Assembly (NCBI GenBank): GCA_913060815.1 | Contig: CAJXSZ010000004.1 | Location: forward strand, 124,001 to 188,000 | Direction: 5' to 3' | From: an uncultured Sulfitobacter sp. | GTDB taxonomy: Bacteria; Pseudomonadota; Alphaproteobacteria; Rhodobacterales; Rhodobacteraceae | DNA length: 64,000 nt | Shown: in pieces, positions 8,545 to 19,200 of the stretch | How the letters are laid out: every line of letters starts with the position of its first letter | How positions within the stretch are numbered: position 1 is the stretch's first letter | Position numbers and translations under genes: made by a program | The notes under the pieces: model-generated | Database searches by the model: none | The model's input: the letters and a program-made list of their open reading frames with translations, nothing else | What the model was told of the DNA's origin: nothing

Positions 8545-10212
8545 ATGAGTGACACGGCAGATCCCAAGCCTCAAGCTCAGGCGCAAACGCGTGCAACACG
8601 TGACCTCAACGATGCAATTGAAGGGGTTTTCGCTGCTGAAGTTGGCGGTGCATCCTTTGCGGTCAGGCTGTGCGAACTGGTGCTGGCGCTGACCAACGCT
8701 CCCTCGGTGAGCCTGTGGGCGGTATCGCGTGATGAGGCGGAAGAGGCCTCCTTCGAGATGATCGGCTCTCAAGGGAAGGCGCAGGACCCGCAGGCGGTGC
8801 AGGACATTCTGGCCGTGCCGCAAGAAAAGTTGGACGGCAACCGCGCAGCGGCGGTGATGGAGGCGGGGCATCTCATCGCTACTATCGCGCAGCCTGACGG
8901 CAGCATTGCGCGGCTGGTGCTGGCGCCACTTGGCGGCGGGGGCGCGGCGCTTGGGCTGGCCTATGAGCGGCTCAGTCTGGTGAGCCAATTGTCGTTTTCG
9001 CATTTTCGCAATGGCGAAGTTATGGCCCAAGCCACGATACGCAATGCCATCGACCAGATCGCAGGGGGGCAGCCCGAGGCCACACAGGCGCTGGCCGATG
9101 CTTTGGCGGGTAGCGCCAATGCGGATTACGCGGCGGTCGCCGAATGGCAGGCGGGGCAGTTGTCCAATGTCGCCATCTCGGGGCAGGCGGGGGGCGCCAA
9201 GCGCGCGCAATTACCCGCACAGGTGCGCAACCACTTGACCAGGACAGCGCGGGAAGCGACCACACTGCCCACACGCCTGTTTGCGGCAGCGCCCCGTTCG
9301 GACAACGGGCTGGTGATGCTGCTGGAGCGGCCCCGTCGCGCAACTGATCTTCTCAAGCTGGCGGGAGCATTTTACGGACAAGCCGCCCATGGCTCCCAGC
9401 GGCGGCGTTGGAACTGGAAGCGCATATCCAAGTGGGCAGCGGCGGCGGTGATCGTGATTTGCATCGGTCTGGTGCCCATTCCGGATGGCGCACAAGTGTC
9501 GGCCACGGTGGAGCCATTGGAGCGCCGCATCATCACCGCCCCTTTGAACACCACCCTCAAAAAGCTTGAAGTGGAAGACGGCGATGTTGTAGCGCAAGGC
9601 GATCCGCTTGTGCAGCTGGATGTGCAGGATATCGAGCTGGAGTTGATCGGCCTCAAGGCGGAGCGCACAACCGCCGTGCTGGAGCAGGAGACGGCACGTG
9701 CGTCCAATTCAGCCGCCACGCTGCGCAATGCGGAGCTGGAGGTGGAGCGGCTTAGCTCTCGCATCGCGCTGTCCGAATACAAGCTTGGATTTGCCACATT
9801 GCGTGCGCCGATTTCGGGAGTAGTTGTGCTGGGCGATCTTGATGGTCGTTCGGGTGCAACGGTGCGCAGCGGTCAGGACCTGTTGGAGATTTCAAACCCT
9901 GATGCGCTCTATCTCGAGCTATTGGTGCGCGAGGCGGAGATTGGCAAGTTCAGCCCCAATGAGCGCGGTTTCTTCCGTCCTGATTTTGATCCCAGTTTGC
10001 GCATCCCTGTCGAGGTCGGCACCCTGTCGCCGGCGCTTGATCTCACGGGGGTGGTGCCTGTGGCGCGTGCCAAGGCGACACTGGCCGAGACCTCGCGCGA
10101 CTTGCGCCCCGGTGTGCGCGGTATCGTGCTGGTCGGAGAACAGGATCGCGCCATTTGGAACGTGCTCTATACTGCGCTGCGCGACTGGGTTCTGCTACGA
10201 TTCTGGTTGTAG
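8545..10212 (+). CDS. GAF-like domain fused to a membrane-anchored HlyD adaptor
   Basis: This 555-residue protein has a cytoplasmic N-terminal region (about 20-280) that reads as a GAF-type sensor fold (ALTNAPSVSLWAV, repeated further on as ALAGSANADYAAVAEW). A single membrane span follows at about 296-313 (WAAAAVIVICIGLVPIP). The periplasmic adaptor part has the first lipoyl half (TTLKKLEVEDGDVVAQGDPL), a coiled coil (about 365-410), the second half (FATLRAPISGVVVLGD) and beta domains. It follows the previous gene by five bases and ends at a strong bidirectional hairpin. The layout suggests an adaptor whose activity responds to a cytoplasmic ligand or protein contact. The GAF call rests on pattern, not on a profile match. 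Confidence 0.85.
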   Translation: MSDTADPKPQAQAQTRATRDLNDAIEGVFAAEVGGASFAVRLCELVLALTNAPSVSLWAVSRDEAEEASFEMIGSQGKAQDPQAVQDILAVPQEKLDGNRAAAVMEAGHLIATIAQPDGSIARLVLAPLGGGGAALGLAYERLSLVSQLSFSHFRNGEVMAQATIRNAIDQIAGGQPEATQALADALAGSANADYAAVAEWQAGQLSNVAISGQAGGAKRAQLPAQVRNHLTRTAREATTLPTRLFAAAPRSDNGLVMLLERPRRATDLLKLAGAFYGQAAHGSQRRRWNWKRISKWAAAAVIVICIGLVPIPDGAQVSATVEPLERRIITAPLNTTLKKLEVEDGDVVAQGDPLVQLDVQDIELELIGLKAERTTAVLEQETARASNSAATLRNAELEVERLSSRIALSEYKLGFATLRAPISGVVVLGDLDGRSGATVRSGQDLLEISNPDALYLELLVREAEIGKFSPNERGFFRPDFDPSLRIPVEVGTLSPALDLTGVVPVARAKATLAETSRDLRPGVRGIVLVGEQDRAIWNVLYTALRDWVLLRFWL

Positions 10213-10215
10213 TTT

Positions 10216-10250
10216 CAGACCACCCCAAGGGCGGTCTGGTAGTCTCTTTT
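10216..10250. terminator. Bidirectional terminator between the adaptor operon and the giant gene
   Basis: CAGACC (10216-10221) pairs with GGTCTG (10233-10238). Three more G-C pairs lie inside, after one mismatch, with a short loop. CTCTTTT follows on the + strand. It sits between convergent stop codons. Confidence 0.7.
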
Positions 10251-13200
10251 ACTGTGATCCGGGCACAGCGGTTTGCGCACTCAGGAATTCATAGTTGAAC
10301 CTGTTGAGGCTGGCCCCCAGCGGATCCGCCGAGCTTTGGTACATGTCCTCGACAGTGCGGAACGCGATATTCTGGAAAATTTCGTCGACTTTCAGCACGT
10401 CGTCATTGCCGTAGATCTCACCGATATGGGCGGGGGCAAAGAAAGTCCGCGTGTTGAACATGCCTGCGTCCTGCGGCAGGGTCGATGGCCTGTCGGCGCT
10501 TACGCCAAGGGTATAGGCGCCGTCGATGAGCTGGGTGCCTATCACCGATGTGCGCGCATCCCGCTCATAGTTCATGGTATCGTTGCGCTCTGTGTCTATC
10601 GTCCGGATCGGGGCATCGAACAGCACAGAGCCGCGATATTCCTCGTTAAAGTCATCGTAGACCTCGGTGAATTCGACCCGTGGGAAGATCGCGATCCAGT
10701 GCCCGCCCATGTCAGCCACGATGTTGCGCACATAGTCGAGCGAGCCATCCTGACGGTAGAGGTTGATGGTCACATTCGACCCCGGCTCGGCGGTGCCGGT
10801 GAAGATGGGGTCGATAAGGATCACGGGCAGGAAGCGCGCATCGTCAATACCGTCGATTGCGTTTGTGCGTGGACCGTCGTCATCTGTAGGCACAGGCTGC
10901 GCTACGATGATCGCGGTATCCAGCGCCCCATAATCGCGACCGTTCGGGTCGTTCTCGATGGGCGTAGAGTTTGTGCTCACGCTGGCGGTGTTCTCGAGGC
11001 CTTGCAGCACGTCCGACAAGAAGCCCAGTTCGACCTCGGCGGTGATGGTAAAGCTCTGACCCGGTTGCAGGACCGGAATTGTCACCAGCAATTGGGTGCC
11101 GCCCGCCACGGAGGTGGGCGAGACGGTGCCGAGTGCGGGATCAGACAGGGTGAAGTTACCCGTCAGCGTCATCTCGAACGGAAAGTTATCGACCAGCACG
11201 GTGTTGAACGCAGGCGATGTGGCATCGGCGGCGTTGGTGACGGTGAAGGTATAGCTAAAGGTATCCCCCAGCATGGGCGAGATATCGGAGGCAGTTTTAA
11301 CCACGGAAACATTTGGCTCGATCACCTCAACAGTGGCTGTATCGATGACTTGGTCCAGCGGGTCGGCACCGATGGGGGTGACTGACAGGCTGGCTGTATT
11401 CGTGAGCTCCGCGCCGCTTGTGTTGGTGGCGATATCGTCCACACGGGCCGTCACCGAGATCACGATGGCATCTTGGTCCGTGGTGATTGTTCCGTCCACA
11501 TAGGCGTTAATCACATCGGTGAGCGTCAGTGTCAGCACTTGGCCCGCATCAACAAGGGAGAGGTCGCCGTTGATGCTGATCTCGGAGCCGATGCTGGTGA
11601 TCTCGCCCGATATAAAGGTCAGTCCGTCGGGCAGCGTATCGCTGATCACGACGCGGTCCATCGGGATTTCGGGTAGGGTGAGGGTGATGGAATAGGTCAC
11701 CGTCTCACCAATCGTTGCCCCCAGAATACCGTCGCCATCGCCGTCTTCTGGTGTCTCGTCAAAGCCCGTCGAGAGGGCAGATTTCTCAAGGGTTGGACCC
11801 GTGGAAAGGACATGCGTGTCGCTGACAGGATCATAGACCCGACCCGGAAGATCGCCAGGCGCGCCGTCATATTCGGCCGTAGCCGTGTTGATGAACGAGG
11901 TCAGTGGCGCGCTGCCCGCACTCAGCGTGGCATCATAGGTGATGACCAAGAACGCATCAGCCGGCAGCAGACCGAATTCGGCTGTAAAGCCGCTATCGGT
12001 GGTCACAAGGGATGTGGGGGTAACAAACTCTCCGCCAAGATTGAACTCGAGCGAGGCCGCATCGAGGGTCATCCCAGCGGGAAGCGCGTCGGTGACAGCG
12101 ACATCATAGGCGGGGCCAGCGCCGTTTGGATTGCCTGTATTGGCAACGAAGATGCCGTAGCTTGCTGTATCGCCTGGATCAATCGCATCAGGGCCGATCT
12201 TGGCGATTTGCAGTTCAGGCTCGACGATGGAGACATCTGCCGCAGCTTCAATCGGCTCGAACGGATCATCACCGTCGGGATCAACTGCGAGTGAGGCCGT
12301 GTTTGTCAGAACGTCACCTGCGTTTGCACTTCCATCGGCGAGCACGCGGGCGGTGACTTCGAAAATCAGATCATCATCCGCGCCGATGCTACCGTCGCTG
12401 GCATTTGTCATCGCGCCAAAGTCAAACGTCAGCAGGTTGGCATTGCCCGCATCGACCGATGTGCTCAGCGTGCCAGACGCGCCTGTTCCGTTCACATCCA
12501 CAATCTGTGCGCTTATGAATTCCAGACCCGCAGGCAGGTTGTCGGTCAGCACAACACTGTCGAGAGCAAGCTCGGGCAGGGTGAGCACATAGCGGTAGGT
12601 CACTGTCTCGCCGATGCCAAGCTCGAAGGGGCTGTCGCCCTGTTCGCTGGGCGTGTCGGGGAAGCTGGAGGTAAAGGCGGTTTTCTCAAGACCTGGGCTG
12701 CCCGTGACGGTATGGGTGTCATCTGCACCATAGCTGCGCTCTTCGGGCGTTGGCTCGGGCGTGCTGAAGTAATCGACGCTGGCGGTGTTCTCAAAGGTCG
12801 CGGCGGCGGGGGCATCGGCATCAATGCGCGCAGTGTAATCGACGCGCAGGATATCATCGGGGGCAAGGGCGTCGATCACGATTTCAAACCCGTCAGTCCC
12901 ATCGGGGACGGGGCTGAAGACGATAGGTTGGGGCGCGACCAGCACACCGTTGAGGAACACCTGCACGGAGCCGTCTTCATAGGTGAGGTGGGGGTTTTCA
13001 TGTGGATCGCTGACAATGACGTCAAAGGCGGTGCCTGTGCCTGTGTTCTCGATCGCGATGGAATACTCAAGCGGCGCGCCGCCTGCATCGCCCGCGACTT
13101 CGCCAGTCTTTTCGATGGTCAGGTCAGGCTCTACAATCTCGATTGTGGTCTCATCCGTCACCTCGAAAAGCGGCCCGTCCGGTCCTGCGGGATCAACGAT

Positions 13201-16200
13201 CAGACCTGCGCTGTTGGTAAGCTCTGCGCCGTCCACGTTGTTGGCAATATCTTCCACGCGGGCGACGATCTGGAGGACAATGGCATCATCGGCGCGCAGA
13301 CCTGTGCCATCCGTGCCGGAATTGAGGACATCAGCCAGTGTCAGCGACAGATCCTGCCCTGCGACGCTCACCATGTTGGCAGCATTAATTGCGGCCAGAT
13401 CGGTGCTGCCGTCGACGGCGATAGTGCTGCCGATGGCGCTGATCTGCGCCGAGACAAAGGCTAGGCCGTCTGGCAGGCTGTCGGTGAAGGCAACCGTGTC
13501 CATCGCGATTTCGGGCAGGGTCAGGACCAGCTCGTAGGTGACGGTTTCGCCGATTTGCAGATCACGGATATCGTCGCCGTCGGCATCCTCGGCGGTCTCG
13601 CTGAACCCCGAAGCGATAGTGGTCTTTTCAAGCGTGGGCAGCGTTGCAAGCGTGTGTTCGGCCACAGCGGGCGTATAGGTCTGCTCGGTCGGGTTGCCAT
13701 CCGCATCAAGCGGTGGATCACCCGGCGCGCTGTCGTAGGCGGCGCTGACGGTATTGGTAAACGGTGTCAACGGCTGCGATGTGGCGTCAAGTTCCGCGCT
13801 GTAGCTGATCACCACCTCGTCATCGGGCAATAGCACATCGAAATTGAGCGTAAAGCCGGTGACCGCAGTAACCAGTTCCCCTGCCGCAGGAGTATAGGCA
13901 ACACCGTTGAGGGTAATGTTGAGGGTGCTTGGCACCAGCGCGAGGCCCGCAGGCATAACATCTTCGATCTCGACGTCATAAGCCGGACCCGTGGCGGAGG
14001 GCGTCACATCGGGGCCTGAATTGACCAGCGTAATCTGGTAATCGCCGCGCTCGCCGGGGTTGATGGCGACGGGGCCTGTCTTGGCGATATCCAGCTCGGG
14101 CTCGACGATGCGCACATCGGCCGAGGCCTCGGCGCGGTCAAGCAGCGGACCTGTTGAGGGGGTCACCTCCAGCGCGGCGTTGTTGGTCAGTGTATCCCCC
14201 GCAGAGGCCAGACCGTCATCACCCACGCGGGCCACAACGGTGACGAGGATCACATCATCAGGACCGATGGTGGGCGGGTTCGCATCTTCGGGGTTATTGA
14301 TGCCGCCAAAGTCCAGAAGGAACTGCGTCGTGGAGACTTCGGTCAACGTAGGCTGCCCAAGCGCAGAGCCGTCGAGTGCGGTCAGATCGGTCAGTGTGTA
14401 ATCCGCCGTAAAGCTCACAAATTCGAGGCCGTCTGGCAGATTGTCCTCAAACACAACCGAGCGCATGGGGATTTCGGGCAAGAACAGCTCATAGGTGAAG
14501 GTGACTTCCTCGCCTATCGCCAGATTGAACGGATCAGAGCCATTGATGCTGTCTGTTTCGCCAAAGCTGGAGGCCGTGGGCGTTTTCGTCAGGAACGGCA
14601 CTGTGGCGACGGAGTGGCCGTCATCGGCAGTATAGTCTCGGTCGGGGACAGGATTGCCGTTTTCATCCACGGGATCACCCGGCAAGCTGTCGTAGTCGAC
14701 AGTTGCGGTGTTGAGGAAGGTCTGCGCTTCGGGGGCAGCAAGCGATAGCGTTGCAGTGTAGTTCACTGTCAGCGTCTCACCGGGATCAAGCGCGAAGGGC
14801 AGTCCTGTCGCGGTGTCGTCGAGCTCAAAGCGGAAGCCTGTAGCCGTCTCGATAACCGCGACGGAGCCGGTAATATCTTCGTCGGTGCCATCGCCATCGG
14901 TATCGAGCAGGATTTGCACCGTACCTGTTTGCAGGCTCAGGAACGGGTTGCCCAATGTATCTTCGACGATCAGGTCAAAAGCGGGGCCAGAGCCGTCATT
15001 GGTGACGGTGATGACATAGTCGACTGGATCGCCGGGGTTTACGGCGATGTTGCCCTCTTTCTCGATCGTGAGCGCAGGCTCGACAACCTCGACAGTGGCC
15101 GTATCGGTGATTTCGCTGAACGCGTCCGCGCCCGCAGGGGTGATGGTCAGCCCCGCCTCGTTGGTGAGTTGTGAGTTCGCGGGGAGGGCCCCTGTTACCG
15201 CCGCAAGGTCATCAACACGCGCAGTCACCAGAATGGTGATCGTATCATCGGCCGTGATGCCGCCGACATCGGCGTTCACCACGTTAAGCAGGGTGATCGT
15301 CATGTCCTGACCTGCGGTGGCTGGCGTTGCAGCGGCGTTGATCGCGGTCAGATCGGTGCCACCGTCCACTGTAATCTCGGCTCCTAGCGCGCTGACTTCG
15401 GCGCTGACAAAGCTGAGACCAGCGGGCAGCGTATCCCGCAGCACAAGGCTGTCCATTGCAATCTCTGGCAGAGTGATCGTGAGCGCATAGGTCACAGTCT
15501 CTCCAATGGTGAGATCGAGAGCGCCATCGCTATCCGCGTTCTCGGGCGTCTCGGTCAGGCCTGTGCTTTGTGCGGTTTTGTCCAGCGTCGCGTTCGACCA
15601 CAGGTCGTGATCGTCGGTCACTGGTGTGTAGTCACGGGCAACAGGCATGCCGTCTTCGCCCAGAAGGTCCTCGGGCGCGCTGTGGAAATCGGCGCTGGCG
15701 TCGTTGCCAAATTCGGTGAGCGCAGCCGAGCCTGCATCGAGCGATGCGCGGTAGGTGATGACGATGCTGTCGCCTACGTCGAGCACAGAGAATTCCGCGG
15801 TAAAGCCGCTGGCGCTGGTGACAGGCGCGCCATCGGTGGTCAACGGGTTGCCGTTTTGATCGGCGAACACCAGCGAGGTCTGATCGAGGGTCAGGCCCGC
15901 GTCCATCAGATCGGTAATGTCGATATCATAGGCAGGACCCGCCGCACCTGTGACGCCGTCGTTGGTCACTGTAATCGTGAACAAGCCAGCAGGACCGCCC
16001 GGATCGAGGGCGGCGGGGCCTGTTTTGTCGATCGCGACCTCAGGCTCGACCACGCGCACATCGGCAGTGGCAGCCTGTGTGGCGAACGGCGTGCCAAGCG
16101 TCGGCGTTACATCAAGGTCGATGGAGTTGGTCAGTGGCGGATCGCCTGCGTTGGTAAGCTCGGTCACACGCGCTACCAGCTCAAAAACCATTTCGTCATC

Positions 16201-19200
16201 GGTGCCGATGGAGCCGTCCGAGGGGTTCACCATCGCGCCGAAATCAATCGAGATGACGTTGCCGACCTGCACAACGTCGAAGGTGCCGTCATGGCCCGTG
16301 CCATTCGCTTCGATAAAGGTGGCGGAGACGAACTCCATTCCTGCGGGCAGCGTGTCGACCACGGTCACGCTGTCGAGGCCAATCTCGGGCAGAGTGATGG
16401 TATAGCTGTAGGTGACTTCCTCACCGATGCTCAGATCAAACGGGTCGCTGCCAAGGGTGCTGTCGGTCTCGGCAAAGCTGGAAGAGATCGGGGTTTTCTC
16501 GATGAAGGGCACGGTGGCGATGCGGTGATCGTCGCTGTCCGTGCCAACGCGCCCGCCCGCACCATCGACGCTGTCGAAGGTGACTTCGGCGTCGTTGATG
16601 AAGGTCTGTGCTTCGGGGGCGGCAGGGTTGATCTGTACATCGAATGTAAGGGTGACCGTCTCCCCCGGAAGCAGGGTAAGGCCACTGAGTGTGAAGCCGT
16701 TGGGCGTAGCGCCGCCCAACTCAACCAGAGTGCCGCCAGCGGGAACAACCGTGAGGCCCGTCTGATAGAGCAGGTTGGGATCGGTAAACGGATCCTCGAT
16801 CACCACATCATAGGCAGGGCCGTCGCCAGTGTTGGTCACGACGATCTGATATTCGATCACCTCACCCGGATCGGCGCCAACGGGACCTGTCTTGTCGATC
16901 TCCAGATCAGGCTCGACAATATCCACGGTCTCGGAGGCGGTGACAGGGGGTTGCAAGGTCGTGCCGAGGTTGGCGGGATCACGGAGCGTGAGGGTCGCGG
17001 TATTCTCGAGCGAGGCGCCTGCCGTGGCAGCAGCGACATCATCGACCAACGCGGTGACACGCACAACGATCTGGGTATCTGTCGCGGCCAAATCGTCGGA
17101 ACCCTGAATCACGACAGTGCCGAAATTGAAGGTGACCTGATCGCCTGTGCCAGAGATAACGATATTGGTCGGATCGGTGGTGTCCGTCTCCCCCGCGACT
17201 AGATTGGCCGACGTATCCGTGCCTGCATCGCCGATGCTGACGACTTCGGCCGATTGCGCAATGAGGCCTGCGGGCAGATTGTCGCCCAGCGTGATATCGG
17301 CGGTGCCTTGGGGCACAGTGATGATCAGCTCGTAGGTTACTGTCTCGCCCACGTTAAGCTGGGCATTGGTCGGGCCTGACTCATCCGCGGTGTTGCTGTC
17401 CGAGCTCGAGAGGTAGTTCTTCTCAAGGCTGGCATCGGGCGTGGTGATGTCGGCAGTGGCAATTGGACCAGTATAGTCGCGGTCCTCATCTGCGGGGACA
17501 TCGGAGGGGTTGCTGTCGTAGCTCGTGATTTCAGCCGTGTTGGTGAGGGTGGACGACATGAGCGCTGTGTCCTGTACCACCGCATCATATTCGATGATAA
17601 CAACATGACCCGCCTCGAGGGCGTCTATCGCGGCCGTAAGCGCGCCTGCGCCGTCGAATGTCGGCACGATCACGCCCGCAGGGGTCACGACCACGCCGTT
17701 CTCATCCTCAATGCGCAGTGTCGCGGAGCTGGCCACCACATCTGGACCGACGACATTGTCGCTAATGAGCAGATCATAGGCGGGGCCATCGCCGTCATTC
17801 GTGGCGGTGACAGCATAGCTGACCGTGTCGCCTGCATCAGGATCGGTGGGCGTGACAGATTTCGCGATGATCATGTCAGGCTCGACCACGGTGACGGTTG
17901 CGTCATCCTCAACGGTTTGGGTGTCGCCTTCGCCATCGGTAAAGGTGACGGTGCCCACGTTGACCAGATCATCACCATTGGCAGGGGTGGCGCCTGTTGC
18001 CACAACCTGAGCCGTGAGGCGCACAACAATCTGGTCGTTCGGGTCGGCCGGATCGGCATCTGTATCAAAGACGTCGAGGACATTGCCAAAATCAAACACG
18101 GTCGCCGCGCCGCCACCATTGGTGCCAAACGCGCCAACCGCGCCGTTGTCGACTGTAATATCAGAGCCTATGCTAACAATCTCGGAGCTGATGTATTGCA
18201 TCCCTGCGGGCAATGTATCGGTCAGGACCAGCGCGTCGGTCGCGCCATCGGGAACCGTGATGGTGAACTCATAAGTCACCGTCTCGCCGATGCCCAATTC
18301 GTTGCCTGTCGTCTCGGCGTAGCTGCTGGAGCCGTCAACGACCTCTTTCTCCATGTTCGGCGAATTGGTGCGCACATCAGCGGATGTTGTCAGGCTATAG
18401 TCGCGGTCATCGTTATCCAGTGCGGAATCGTCCTCGGGCGTGGAATCGAACGTGAGACCCACGATGTTTTCAAGCAGCGTATTGGCATCAACGTCCTCAA
18501 CCACCGTCCCTGTGTAGCTGACGGTAATCGTCTCGCGCTCGTTGATCTGGGCGAGGGTGATGTTCAGTTCGTCATTCCCGCCAGGAACTAACGTGATGGT
18601 TTGCACATAGTCAGCAGGGGCAGTCAGTGTCGTGCTTACGCCGTTGATCGTGCGGGTCACGACCACACTGCCCACATCCAGATTAACCTGATCGTCGAGA
18701 ACATCGTTCAGCTCGACATCGAAGGCGGGTGCGCCCAGTGAAGCAGCCGGGTTGTCGATCTCGATCTCGTAGGAAACCGTGCCACCTGCGGCGACCAGCG
18801 CAGGGGAGGCTGTTTTAGTGAGGTCGAGATCAGGCTCGATCAGGCGGGCGTTGGCACCGTCACTATCGCTGATCGTGTCGCCCGTCGCGTTCTGGAATTC
18901 AATGGTGGCGAGGTTGCGCATGAAGTGGCCCGCAGACCCGACATCATCATCAGCCGCAAGCGCGGAAACGCGGATCACGATCTGGTCATTGGTATCGTCG
19001 TTATCGCCGCTATTGAACAACGTGCCCAGATCAAAGGACCATTCGTTGCCCACTGCGGTAACGGTGTCGCCTTGCACCACACCAGTAGAGCTGTTCAGAT
19101 TGGTGCCCATCGTGATGATTTCGGCATCCACAAGGGTTAGCCCGCCATTGGTCACACGGTCCGAGATGACGGTGTTGAACATCGTGCCTTCGGGCACATC

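Noticed and set aside
15568..17202. 544-codon + strand ORF inside the giant gene
   Set aside because: Shadow of the repeat protein; its own repeated pattern follows the DUF11 periodicity of the other strand.
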